64,000 nt of DNA from NCBI GenBank assembly GCA_903926205.1, contig CAIYID010000001.1:1-64000 (forward strand), in the 5' to 3' direction. Positions 26,608 through 35,492 of this stretch are shown here, piece after piece; positions within the stretch are counted from its first letter, which is position 1; every line of letters starts with the position of its first letter. Source of the stretch: an uncultured Bdellovibrionales bacterium. GTDB lineage: Bacteria; Bdellovibrionota; Bdellovibrionia; Bdellovibrionales; Bdellovibrionaceae. Both the position numbers and the translations under genes were made by a program. The notes below the pieces were generated by a model. That model saw nothing but the letters and a program-made list of their open reading frames with translations, searched no databases and was not told the DNA's origin.

Positions 26608-27933
26608 ATCAGACGAATTCTCATTGTTGAAGATGATTTATTTTTTTCTCAAGCCGTTCAGTCGATTCTGGAGACAGAGGCGTATGCAACCATGTTGGCT
26701 TCGAATGGTAAGGCCGCGATAGAGCTTTTGAAAAGCGAAAACTTTGACTGTGTGTTGAGCGATGTTCAGATGCCAGTGATGTCAGGTCGTGACCTCGCAC
26801 TTTGGGTTAAACAAAATTTATCTATTCCAGTGATTTTAATGTCAGGTTATGTGGACAAGATCGATACGAGTTTGGCGATCGCTTCTAACGCCTGCAATTT
26901 GATCATCAAACCCTTTGAGACAAATGAATTATTAGATGCTTTGAATATGGCATTTCAGGGAACGGATAAATTAGAAAAATCAAATAAGATCCCAGAGAAT
27001 TTTGTTGTCGTGCCTCTCACGGCGATCAGTCCTGGAGTCTGTGCTGAATTTAACCTTTATGATTTTGAAGACGGCCATTTGCGAAAGCTTGTCACCCGAG
27101 GAGAATTTTGGAATTTTGAAAAAATTAAAAAAACGAAGGACACCAAGTTTTATACGGAATCGAACAGTCTTACGACCTTGGTCTCTCACAGTATTCTTGT
27201 CGCTAAGGCCTCTTTGGCCAGTTCAACCATGAATCGTCAAAAGCGGGATGAAATCATTGAAGATGCGGTACAAGTTATTTTCGATAAAGTCGGAGCTTGG
27301 GGCGTTGATGCAAGCACTTTGCAAGGTGCCGTTGAAATGATAACAATTTACATGAAAGCGATTGATGAAGTTTCGGTTTGGAGCTTGATGTCCAGTTCAG
27401 ATGGAAAAGCCTGCACTATTTATGCTCAGTCTTTGGTTGTGACCTCAATCTGTCTCATGATCGCGCACCGAAAAAATCTATCGACTCATGACTGCATTGA
27501 ACTGACGACGGCGGCGTTGTTTCACAACATAGGATTGAGGCAGATCAATCCACTGATTTTGGAAACTCCGAAGGCTTTACGTTCTATGCGTGAACGAATA
27601 CAAATCGAAAAACATGTTGAAGAGGGTGTGATGATTTTAAAAAAGGGTGGAATTGTTTCGCCTGAGGTCTGTGAAATCATTCATCAACACCACGAAAATT
27701 TCAATGGCTCGGGTTATCCTCAAAAATTAATTCGGGATCAAATTTATGTCTTAGCTCGAATTCTACGAGTTGCGGATGAACTTTTTATTACAGTCACGAA
27801 ACACCCCGGACATCCAGGAATGACTCCCTTGCAGGCGATTGAAAGATTAAAGACCCTTCCAGAATTGGATCAGGACTTTGTTAACGTTTTGGCAGAATTA
27901 TTTAACCAAAAAAAGGTGAAAGACTGTGCTTAA
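26608..27933 (+). CDS. Receiver + degenerate HD-GYP-like response regulator, non-ATG start
   Basis: 441 aa if read from ATC 26608. The receiver motif RRILIVEDDLFF begins immediately there, with phospho-acceptor Asp in LSDVQMP near 52 and Lys in IIKPFE. No ATG, GTG or TTG occurs in frame between the kinase stop and ATG 26692, which would delete the first strand and acidic pocket. GGGG at 26598-26601 could serve as ribosome site. A middle domain (about 130-240) precedes an HD-type domain (about 270-420) in which the metal-binding HD is HN (LFHNIGL) and the GYP motif reads NFNGSGYP. Loss of the HD Asp suggests a non-catalytic partner or receptor. It overlaps the next gene by 8 bp. Confidence 0.75.
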   Translation: MRRILIVEDDLFFSQAVQSILETEAYATMLASNGKAAIELLKSENFDCVLSDVQMPVMSGRDLALWVKQNLSIPVILMSGYVDKIDTSLAIASNACNLIIKPFETNELLDALNMAFQGTDKLEKSNKIPENFVVVPLTAISPGVCAEFNLYDFEDGHLRKLVTRGEFWNFEKIKKTKDTKFYTESNSLTTLVSHSILVAKASLASSTMNRQKRDEIIEDAVQVIFDKVGAWGVDASTLQGAVEMITIYMKAIDEVSVWSLMSSSDGKACTIYAQSLVVTSICLMIAHRKNLSTHDCIELTTAALFHNIGLRQINPLILETPKALRSMRERIQIEKHVEEGVMILKKGGIVSPEVCEIIHQHHENFNGSGYPQKLIRDQIYVLARILRVADELFITVTKHPGHPGMTPLQAIERLKTLPELDQDFVNVLAELFNQKKVKDCA

Positions 27934-29296
27934 TATTTTATTAGTTGAAGATGATGAGTATTTTCGTAAGGCCGTAGAATCCATTTTGCTAGATGAAAAA
28001 TGGAAAGTGACTCTTGCGCCTGATGGAAAATCTGCCCGCGAGATGATTAAAACAATGAAGCCCTTTGATGTCATTGTTTCAGATATTCAGATGCCTTTTT
28101 TAACAGGAGTTGAATTGCTCGAATGGATTAAAAAAAATAAGCCTACGCCGGTTATTCTGATGACAGGCTTCGCTCTAATCATGGAAACAAAGCGGGCCCA
28201 TGACTTAGGAGCCGATGACTTTTTAGCGAAACCCTTCGAGGCCGAAGAATTGATCGATGTGGTTAAACGGGTGTGTCACGCAAAGTTGTCTCAAGAGGAG
28301 GGGGCCCGCCCCAAGGTCACCTCCGCCGCCATGGAGTTTTGTAAAGTGGCTATTGATGAGTTTGTGGCCTCACCAAAACTGCATTTTGATGTTTACGTTA
28401 AACTGAGTGAGACCCGTTTAGTTAAGATCGCTAAAAGAGGAGACTCCATTCCTTTGGATCGAGTACAAAACTTTAAAGGTAAAGGCTTGAATTATTTGTA
28501 TATACGAAAAGAAGATTTTCAACAGTTAGTAGAATTCAACCTGAGTTTAGCGAAGGTTGTCGTTAACGCAGAAAAAGTGAGTACGGAAAAGAAAGCCAGT
28601 TTTTTGCGTTACACGGGTGAGGTTATTATGGAGAAGGCCTTCATCAGTGGCGTTGATAAAGAAGCCTATCAAAATGCATCGGATTTTCTGATGATTAGTA
28701 TGAATGTGCTCGCGGATGAACCCACCACTCTCGACATATTGAATAGTCTCAATGTTCATTCCGATTTTCTTTATGCTCACAGTCTTTGCGTGAGTATTTG
28801 TTCTCATCTGATTGCTGTGCAGTTGGGCTGGACCTCTGTTTCCAATCTTTTTAAGCTGAGCTTAGCCGCGCTTTTTCATGATATTGGAAAAAAAGAAATT
28901 GATCGAGAAATTATAAATAAGCCGCGTCCACTGTTAACTTTTTCGGAACGGCAGATCATTGAAACTCACCCCCTCCGCGGAAGGGAAATCTTGTTGCGTC
29001 TTCCTTCCTTGCCATCAGAAGTGGTGGCTGTTGCTTATGAGCATCACGAAGATAATTTGGGGCAGGGCTATCCTCGCGGACTCTCGAAGCATCAAATTCA
29101 CCCATTTGCTCAGATTGTCCGAGTAGCTAATTTATTTGCAGGATTTTATTTGAAAGGACCCGCTCACCCAGGGATGGCGGCCGAGGCGGCCATGGTGCAT
29201 ATGGCAAGGCACTATCTTGATTCTATGAATCCAGAGGCTTATCGAGCGATTCGGACAGTTCTGGGAATTAATGGGAAGTACTCTGCGGCATTATAG
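27926..29296 (+). CDS. Receiver + HD-GYP response regulator
   Basis: 456 aa from GTG 27926 behind AAGGTG. Receiver domain with VEDDEYF, phospho-acceptor Asp near 53 (IVSDIQMP) and Lys in FLAKPFE. Middle domain (about 140-230) like that of the preceding protein. HD-GYP domain with intact AALFHDIGK (HD near 317), THPLRG, YEHHEDNLGQGYPRG and RVANLF. HD-GYP enzymes hydrolyse cyclic di-GMP, so this is the likely active output of the operon. It is a paralogue of the previous protein, whose HD has changed to HN. Nine bases separate it from the B12-binding gene. Confidence 0.85.
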   Translation: MLNILLVEDDEYFRKAVESILLDEKWKVTLAPDGKSAREMIKTMKPFDVIVSDIQMPFLTGVELLEWIKKNKPTPVILMTGFALIMETKRAHDLGADDFLAKPFEAEELIDVVKRVCHAKLSQEEGARPKVTSAAMEFCKVAIDEFVASPKLHFDVYVKLSETRLVKIAKRGDSIPLDRVQNFKGKGLNYLYIRKEDFQQLVEFNLSLAKVVVNAEKVSTEKKASFLRYTGEVIMEKAFISGVDKEAYQNASDFLMISMNVLADEPTTLDILNSLNVHSDFLYAHSLCVSICSHLIAVQLGWTSVSNLFKLSLAALFHDIGKKEIDREIINKPRPLLTFSERQIIETHPLRGREILLRLPSLPSEVVAVAYEHHEDNLGQGYPRGLSKHQIHPFAQIVRVANLFAGFYLKGPAHPGMAAEAAMVHMARHYLDSMNPEAYRAIRTVLGINGKYSAAL

Positions 29297-29305
29297 GAGT
29301 AAAAG

Positions 29306-30094
29306 ATGTTTTCTTGGTGTTCATACTGTCAAAAATATTTAGGTGAATTCGCTCCCTACGACCAGCACAATATTTCTCATGGTATTTGCAAGCAATGTCA
29401 TGATGGAAAAGTTGTTTTTAATCGAGAGAAAATCCAAAAATCAAAAGAAATTGCTGTTCTTTTTGCTCAAATGGGTGAAGCCGTGAAGAAAAAAGACTTT
29501 GCGTTTATAAAAACTCAATATGAAAAACTGATCGCATTATCCGTTTCCAATAGTGATATTTTTTCAGGAATTTATCAGCCTCTGCTTTATGAAATCGGAA
29601 AACTTTGGGAAAACAGAGAAGTCACCGTGGCCGAAGAACACGAAGTCACTTCGACCATCGAAGCCTTGGTCGATCTGGGTTTTAAGGGAATTCCGAATGT
29701 TGAAAACTTAAGAAATTCATCAAAGCCGATGGTCATGATTTCCTCAACCAGTCAGAATCAACACATCCTGGGTTTACGGCTCATTGAACATTGGTTGTGT
29801 GAAAAAGGGATAGAAAATCGCATCATTGTTCCAGGTATGCCAGAGGACGAGTTTTTGTCTTTGGCGCAAAAATTGAAACCGCCAGTGGTCGGTTTGTCTG
29901 TTGCGCTTCCGACTCCAGAGGTTAAGCGGACATTGACAAAACTTGTCCAACAAGCCAGAGGTGCGCGGGTTATTATTGGTGGACGATTTATTCGAGAATA
30001 TATGCCGAACGACTTACCTGCAGGAATAACTCTTTGTAATAATATTCTTGATCTCTCTGATGTTCTAATTCAGAGTAAATTGCTAGCTTCCTAA
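29306..30094 (+). CDS. Cobalamin-binding sensor with N-terminal CxxC motif (copy B)
   Basis: 262 aa, TAGGAG ribosome site. It aligns along its whole length with copy A at 10498: the same Cys5/Cys8 and Cys28/Cys31 knuckles, the helical-bundle motif GKLWENR..TVAEEHEVTS, and the B12 loop SQNQHILGLRLIEHW with the candidate Co-binding His. No DNA-binding domain is present. Its place in an operon with a kinase, two receivers and a heme-oxygenase gene suggests that it senses cobalamin or light and acts through protein contact, as AerR does, but that is inference. Confidence 0.8.
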   Translation: MFSWCSYCQKYLGEFAPYDQHNISHGICKQCHDGKVVFNREKIQKSKEIAVLFAQMGEAVKKKDFAFIKTQYEKLIALSVSNSDIFSGIYQPLLYEIGKLWENREVTVAEEHEVTSTIEALVDLGFKGIPNVENLRNSSKPMVMISSTSQNQHILGLRLIEHWLCEKGIENRIIVPGMPEDEFLSLAQKLKPPVVGLSVALPTPEVKRTLTKLVQQARGARVIIGGRFIREYMPNDLPAGITLCNNILDLSDVLIQSKLLAS

Positions 30095-30108
30095 TAAGGG
30101 ATTCACCA

Positions 30109-31422
30109 ATGGACTCCAAACTATCAGTATCAGTCACACAAGCCTTAAAAGAACAGACAGACTCTTTGCATCGAAGAGCGGAGTCGACACGATTCTTCAT
30201 CAGCCTGATGCGCTGCCAGGCGACCATACCGGATTATATTACTTTTCTGCGCATGCTTTCGATTGTCCATTCAGTCCTAGAAAAAGAAATCACTAGTTCA
30301 GAAAATGAAAAATTGAAACTGGTTTGGCAGGACAATATGCGGAAATTACCCTTGCTGAATGAAGATATTCAAAGTTTTACCGATAGCAAAAAAAATAGTT
30401 TTAGCCATTTTTCAGAGATCTATGCCGATGCGACACAGCCCATTCACCAAGCTCTTGAATTAGTACAAAAGATAAAAACACTCGCCTTAAAAAATCCACT
30501 ACAGCTTGTCGGAGTCCTCTACGTGACAGAGGGCTTTACTAATAGCGGAGTTTATATGAATCCGCGTATAACTCAAGCCTATGGACTTTCTGGTGACATC
30601 GGAATTAGATATCTCAAAAATTATGGCGAAGCTCAGCCTGCGGAATGGAATGATTTTAAGCGTCGCCTTGAGTTGGCCATCACGAGTGATGAAGAGTTGG
30701 CCGAAGTTCTCATTGGTGCAAAATATTACTATGAACAATTTATTCTTATGTTTGACTCACTGGGAACTTCGCTTCAGCCAAGATCCGTGCAATCGACTTC
30801 TATCAATCCAGAAGCCGGCAATCACCCGGTGCCTCAAAACGAATTAGAGCTAAGAGCCGTCTTTATTGCTTCGAAGGCGTCACTTGTCGAGTTGCCTTAT
30901 GTGCATGCTCGTTATGGAAAACGTGGTGAAAGCTTTTCGGATAGTGATGGAGCCTGGCTGGTGACACTCGCCGATTTTTCTGAAAAAGTTGCTTTCAAAC
31001 AAACGGAGTGGTTGGCTAAATTATTAAGTGCCCTAGGGATGCCAAGTGTCACTTTGGAAATTCATCTTCGCGAGATTGCCAAAGCGTTAATGGTTATGAT
31101 TCCAGAAGAATGCGAAAAATATTCTGTCTTACTTCGAGCGGCTGAACAGCTTGAACTCAAGCGCCACTCAGTGGTGCCTCAAGAATTACAAGAGGAAGTT
31201 TGTCAGGAATTTCGAAGAGTCATTGCTTCAACGGAAATAGAGTCCTATAAAAACCTGGAAAGAATTTTAGTTTCGACAATGGCTGATGAACGCATCTTTG
31301 GTACTGGTGCGCAGACAAAAACTCTGGCTTGGATTTATGAAAAATCGAATTATCCAAAACACATCATTCAAGCAACTCAAAAATTAGTGCAAAGACTGAA
31401 TGACTGTATTAAGGCTCAATAA
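30109..31422 (+). CDS. Heme oxygenase-like protein with unknown C-terminal domain (copy B)
   Basis: 437 aa, 14 bp after the B12-binding gene. Proximal motif KEQTDSLHRRAES keeps His21. The distal motif reads LYVTEGFTNSG in place of copy A's LYVLEGSTNGG, so two positions near the heme (Ser to Phe, Gly to Ser) differ and activity may be altered. The C-terminal domain keeps RYGKRGESFSDSDGAW and LADFSEKVAFKQTEWL. The two copies are similar along their whole length, so the fusion is old. Substrate is presumably heme; it may instead act as a heme sensor. The 3' end overlaps the opposite-strand gene by 14 bp. Confidence 0.75.
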   Translation: MDSKLSVSVTQALKEQTDSLHRRAESTRFFISLMRCQATIPDYITFLRMLSIVHSVLEKEITSSENEKLKLVWQDNMRKLPLLNEDIQSFTDSKKNSFSHFSEIYADATQPIHQALELVQKIKTLALKNPLQLVGVLYVTEGFTNSGVYMNPRITQAYGLSGDIGIRYLKNYGEAQPAEWNDFKRRLELAITSDEELAEVLIGAKYYYEQFILMFDSLGTSLQPRSVQSTSINPEAGNHPVPQNELELRAVFIASKASLVELPYVHARYGKRGESFSDSDGAWLVTLADFSEKVAFKQTEWLAKLLSALGMPSVTLEIHLREIAKALMVMIPEECEKYSVLLRAAEQLELKRHSVVPQELQEEVCQEFRRVIASTEIESYKNLERILVSTMADERIFGTGAQTKTLAWIYEKSNYPKHIIQATQKLVQRLNDCIKAQ

Positions 31423-32389
31423 TAAAATTGACCTGACGCGGGCCTTTGCCAAAAGATTTTATGAGAGTTTCCGCATTAATGAAATTAAAAGTATAACTTA
31501 AAACGCCAACAGAAGGTCCTTCGATATAGCGGTTGTCGAATGTTCTTAGATATCGTTCATCAGGTGTTTTTAAAATAATCGACGATATGGTGCCGTCGCT
31601 GGCGCTCATGGTGATGAGCTTTTTCCCATGAAAAGAAGACTTCGACGGATTTTGCTCGACAAAAGGGTTTGGCCCGATCTCAGTTTCTCTGATGCTTAAA
31701 AACGCCTCGCCCAGTTCGAGCTCGTCATTTTTTGAGTGACGGTCTGTAAGAACTGATCGTGCTAAATCATCCACTTGTACCGTGTTCAAATGTCCCATAT
31801 TACCAATCAATTCCTCTCTCATTGAGAGGAAATCATTGAAAAAATAGATGGCTCCTATTGGCAAGTGAATACTTAAAGGTGATCTTTGTTGTTCCCAGTG
31901 GAAATAGCTAAGCACAACATTTCTCAATGCAGAGGAGTGGCAGCCACTTCGCATATCGGAGTTTCCCCAAAAACCACCGACGACGGTGAGGTCACTGCCG
32001 GTTAATGGTATATTGTGTTCTCCTCCGGTGGAATACACGACATAATCAGGATTTCTATCGTTTGTGTACCAAAGGGCTTGCCCTTGGGGTGTGAGATCAC
32101 TCATTAAATAAATAACAGGAAGCTGCTTTGCCTTGAACTCATTGATTTTTTTATCGATCTCGTTTTTTGCTTGGAGGGAGTCATCAAACTTCGTTGAGGC
32201 ATGAACAACAATAAGAGCCGGACCTTCTAGTGCTTTCGGGAAATGATCATATTTCGCGGAAATTTTTGTTATTGGGTGTGTGTTGGTGCCACTGGGAATT
32301 CTTAATGTGTTGAACGTGGTGCAATTGCAAAGTAAAAACATCAGAACAAGCTGAAGCCTATAATGATAAATTAAAAGAGATTTTTTCAA
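31409..32389 (-). CDS. Probable lipoprotein, unknown family
   Basis: 326 aa if started at TTG 32389, which has AAGGAG six bases upstream and gives MKKSLLIYHYRLQ directly; ATG 32410 is the other option and has no ribosome site. A hydrophobic stretch ends FLLCNCTTF, a possible though imperfect lipobox. The mature protein has an alternating strand/helix start (ALIVVHASTKFDDS, LPVIYLMSD) that recalls a Rossmann-type hydrolase fold, and a conserved-looking GGFWGNSDMRSGCHSSALRN segment. I do not recognise the family. It converges with the heme-oxygenase gene. Confidence 0.6.
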   Translation of the reverse strand: MKKSLLIYHYRLQLVLMFLLCNCTTFNTLRIPSGTNTHPITKISAKYDHFPKALEGPALIVVHASTKFDDSLQAKNEIDKKINEFKAKQLPVIYLMSDLTPQGQALWYTNDRNPDYVVYSTGGEHNIPLTGSDLTVVGGFWGNSDMRSGCHSSALRNVVLSYFHWEQQRSPLSIHLPIGAIYFFNDFLSMREELIGNMGHLNTVQVDDLARSVLTDRHSKNDELELGEAFLSIRETEIGPNPFVEQNPSKSSFHGKKLITMSASDGTISSIILKTPDERYLRTFDNRYIEGPSVGVLSYTFNFINAETLIKSFGKGPRQVNFIIEP

Positions 32390-32593
32390 AACGTGCTCCT
32401 TATTAGTCATTATTCGGTAAAACTTATTATTTAGTTTAAATGAAAAAAGTATGTTCACTGATTTCACAAGGGCAGATTAACCTAATTTACTAGTTTTTTC
32501 TACTTTAGTTTATTTAGATTATAGACAATTTTGATTTTTCATTCGATATTGTTTATCCGTTTGAAGCTTTGTCTTACCTGAAGGGAAGTTAAT

Positions 32594-33370
32594 ATGCGAC
32601 AACAACTTGTTTACGATTTACCAACACGGATTTTTCACTGGTTATTTTCTGGCCTATTTTTGGTCGCGTTTCTAGTGGCGAAGCTTGTCGACGATGAGTC
32701 CTCCGCATTCAGCTATCACATGCTGGCAGGTCTGACCCTCAGTTTTGTTGTCATCCTCCGAATTCCATGGGGCTTTTTTGGAACCAGGTACGCTCGATTT
32801 TCAGCCTTTGCCTTGAACCCGAGGGATCTCCTTGCTTATTTTAAAGGAATATTATCAGGAAGTCGTAAGCTTTGGGTAGGACCTAATCCGGCCTCCAGCT
32901 GGGCGGCCATTTTAATGATGGTTTTAGCTCTTTGTCTTGGGATCACTGGCTTTTTGATGACTTCGGGGATTAATAAAAGTTTTGAGGATTTCCATGAGTT
33001 TCTTGCCTATGGGTTTCTTTTTCTCGCACTGACTCACATTGCGGGGATTGTGCTTCATACGATCAGACACAAAGACCTCATTGGACCAAGCATGATTCAT
33101 GGAAAGAAAGCGTGCGCTTCAGCGAACCAAGCCATCACTTCAGCGCGACCAGCTTTTGGCGTTTTAATGATTGGCCTTGTGGTTGTCTTTGGTTTGAATC
33201 TATTTAATAATTATGACAGTCAACATCGAAGCCTTCAGTTCTTTGGTTCAACTCTTCAATTAACTAAAAATGAAGACAGTGAAAAAGAAAAGGCCGGGGA
33301 CAAAGAAGGCGCTGAAAATTCAAGGGGTAAAACTCACGAGTTGAAAGATGCTGACGGCGACAAGGATTAG
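32594..33370 (+). CDS. Cytochrome b561-type membrane protein
   Basis: 258 aa with AAGGGAAG before the ATG. Four membrane helices carry the heme-b histidines of the bacterial b561/Ni-hydrogenase cytochrome b family: DLPTRIFHWLFS, FSYHMLAGL, FHEFLAYG and ALTHIAGIVLHTIRH, with RIPWGFFGTRYARF between helices 2 and 3. A fifth helix (residues about 190-205) leads to a polar, Glu/Lys/Asp-rich tail of about 50 residues. It passes electrons between quinol and a periplasmic partner. The stop overlaps the opposite-strand gene at 33367. Confidence 0.85.
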   Translation: MRQQLVYDLPTRIFHWLFSGLFLVAFLVAKLVDDESSAFSYHMLAGLTLSFVVILRIPWGFFGTRYARFSAFALNPRDLLAYFKGILSGSRKLWVGPNPASSWAAILMMVLALCLGITGFLMTSGINKSFEDFHEFLAYGFLFLALTHIAGIVLHTIRHKDLIGPSMIHGKKACASANQAITSARPAFGVLMIGLVVVFGLNLFNNYDSQHRSLQFFGSTLQLTKNEDSEKEKAGDKEGAENSRGKTHELKDADGDKD

Positions 33371-33834
33371 GGTAAAGAGATACTCTGCGTAGTCAGAGTC
33401 TCTCCATTCATTCGTCTAACCAAATTAAAGTCGACAGCAATATCGCATTGTTTTTTTAGCTGAAGACGAAGGCCGTTGGCGGAACGATAAACTAGCGCCT
33501 GTAACTCTGAGTTTTCTGTTTGCGATTCATAAAGAAGCTTGATGGGACCTGCAAATCCGTATTCTGCAACTGATAATTCTCCAACCGCGATTGGGAGATT
33601 TCCATTTTCAGGAAAAACGGACACGTAGATTTTATTTTTGGTGGCTGAAGTTTCAAAAATGATCACAATAGAGGACTCGCCAGTCTGAGCTGTCCATTGG
33701 CCCAATATTTCCCAGTGGAAGAGATCTTGTTTTGAAAGATCGCTGGGCCAGACCACCACTGGACCCATGGGATGTTCGCAGGCCTGCGAGGTCAGACTAA
33801 CGCCAACTAATAAGGCCAAGAATAAACTTTTCAT
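33367..33834 (-). CDS. Small secreted protein, unknown
   Basis: 155 aa with signal peptide MKSLFLALLVGVSLTSQAC. The Cys at the junction could be lipidated but the preceding residues do not fit the lipobox well; with a second Cys (LKKQCDIAV) it may form a disulfide. Beta-rich, no family recognised. Its ATG overlaps the stop of the TPR regulator gene (ATGA), so the two are translationally coupled. Confidence 0.65.
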   Translation of the reverse strand: MKSLFLALLVGVSLTSQACEHPMGPVVVWPSDLSKQDLFHWEILGQWTAQTGESSIVIIFETSATKNKIYVSVFPENGNLPIAVGELSVAEYGFAGPIKLLYESQTENSELQALVYRSANGLRLQLKKQCDIAVDFNLVRRMNGETLTTQSISLP

Positions 33835-34943
33835 AAGTACTCCTCGTTTTGAATTTTGACCATTGTGGTAGAGGGAATAAAATATCCCAAGCGATCTCTT
33901 AGAATGTATTGAGGCAATTGAGGATCGGGTTCAAGTAAAGTCCTCAGTCGTTTTACGTTCACATAAATCGTGTTATCATGTACGGCAGGATTGTATTCTT
34001 GATTCCAGATTTTTTTTATCAAATCTTCTTTTGAAAATCTTGTGCCAGGACTCTTTGATAATAGTTTAATTAAATCAAAAAGAACGTGCTGATTTTTAAA
34101 ATCAATGGACCCTTTGTTGCGAGCCTTAATATTCAATTTGTTCTCTTCAATCACTAAGTCATATTCAATTAATTTTGAGCTCGTTTGAAATTCCTGCTCT
34201 ATCATTCGAACTAATCGAGGAAATTTCTCTTTTTCGAGCCCTCTTGCCGCCATCGCGTAAAAAATTTCGCTGAAAACAGTTTTACCTTGGTCTCGATAAA
34301 TTAGAGCTAACTGAATGAGAATATTCGCAATCAAATGATGATGCTCTGATTTTTTCGCGTTTTCGTAGGCCTGCCAAGTGAGCTCAACACCTTGGTCAAA
34401 AGTTTTACTCTGTGAATAAATGTAACCCTTGAGAATCAAACAACTGGTCTCAATTTCAGCTAATGTAAGTTCTTTTGTTAAGATGAGGGCCTTTTCCAAA
34501 AGATTGAGTGCGATTTCAAAATCAAGATTCAGAGTTTTCACAAAAGCTAAGGCATGAAGAACTCTCGCCATTGTTTCATAGTCTTTACAGAGAGTCGTAT
34601 TCTCTAAAGATCTTTTTAAGAGACTCTCAGCTTCCGTCGGTTGACCTTTCGCGAGACTCCACATTCCTAATAAATGTTCAATTTTACACAGAAGCATGGC
34701 TTGGTGATTGACGCTGATTTGCAGCTTAAGCAGTTCGCTGTAAAAAAATTCAACCTCATCGAGTTTTTCAAGTTCAAAGCTGCACTGAAAAATGAGTCGT
34801 GCACAATGAGTCCAGCCAATAAGATCAGTTGCGGCCTTTGCCTGTTCTGCCGCAACGAGAGCCTCTTTCAGAGATATTTGAAAGGATCCCCGCTGATAAT
34901 AAAGACGGGCTAACTCGAATGAAGGTAAAGACTTTGTCGGCAT
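33831..34943 (-). CDS. TPR protein with C-terminal OmpR-type winged helix
   Basis: 370 aa. Residues about 5-260 are helical repeats of TPR type (ELARLYYQRGSFQISLKEAL, then repeated A..L...G...EA patterns). The last 100 residues form a Trans_reg_C winged helix: FDLIKLLSKSPGTRFSKEDL, IWNQEY, NTIYVNVKRLRTLLEPDP and LRDRLGYF. The order is unusual, since most such regulators have the DNA-binding domain first. It probably regulates transcription in response to a bound protein or peptide. It is coupled to the small secreted protein gene, which may be its signal or target. No clear ribosome site at the ATG. Confidence 0.75.
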   Translation of the reverse strand: MPTKSLPSFELARLYYQRGSFQISLKEALVAAEQAKAATDLIGWTHCARLIFQCSFELEKLDEVEFFYSELLKLQISVNHQAMLLCKIEHLLGMWSLAKGQPTEAESLLKRSLENTTLCKDYETMARVLHALAFVKTLNLDFEIALNLLEKALILTKELTLAEIETSCLILKGYIYSQSKTFDQGVELTWQAYENAKKSEHHHLIANILIQLALIYRDQGKTVFSEIFYAMAARGLEKEKFPRLVRMIEQEFQTSSKLIEYDLVIEENKLNIKARNKGSIDFKNQHVLFDLIKLLSKSPGTRFSKEDLIKKIWNQEYNPAVHDNTIYVNVKRLRTLLEPDPQLPQYILRDRLGYFIPSTTMVKIQNEEYL

Positions 34944-35170
34944 TGGGTCAGTGTTCTATTGTTATTCTATAGGATCGTCAATATCTTACCAAAACTGTTA
35001 TTGATGCGGTGCCAACCTGCTTACTGAGTACGCTTATGAGTGAGGTTTCGCGACAGACGGTTACTTTTTTGGCTCTGGTAAGGATAAGACTTATGTCCTG
35101 TTTTTATTCCCGGAGATAGGCGTGGTGTTGGTGGGCATGATGTCATGTTCTTTCCACTCTGGGAGGATCA

Positions 35171-35407
35171 ATGAGAGATATCTACGAAGAATTGGCAGAT
35201 GCCGTCTTAGCTATTCGAGCGGACGAAAAATTAATTGAGTGTTTCAATCGCTTATTGCAGTTTGATTTAAACACTCAGCAGGAGCAAGTGGCCAAGCTCC
35301 TCCATGAACTCGAAAAATTGAACGCACCTTCCGAAGTAACAAATTTTGTTCGTCTGCTGGGAAATGCAAAATTGGCGCAGCAGGTGCTAGAGCTGATAAA
35401 CAGTTAA
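35171..35407 (+). CDS. Small helical protein, unknown
   Basis: 78 aa, supported by GGGAGG five bases before the ATG. Almost fully helical by composition and heptad-like Leu spacing (FNRLLQFDL, VAKLLHELEKL, FVRLLGNAKLAQQVLELI), with a single Cys. No signal peptide or membrane segment. Family not recognised; a small regulator or adaptor is possible. Confidence 0.6.
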   Translation: MRDIYEELADAVLAIRADEKLIECFNRLLQFDLNTQQEQVAKLLHELEKLNAPSEVTNFVRLLGNAKLAQQVLELINS

Positions 35408-35492
35408 TTTAATCAGCCGATTGATTGTCATTTTTTTCAAGGACTGAAGTATTGATGTCATATTTTAGGCAATCTTTAAAACTTGTTTTCTG

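Noticed and set aside
34944-35170. Possible structured leader or riboswitch before the 78-aa gene
   Set aside because: I could find no conserved riboswitch core such as the cyclic-di-GMP or cobalamin motif; only scattered short complementarities.
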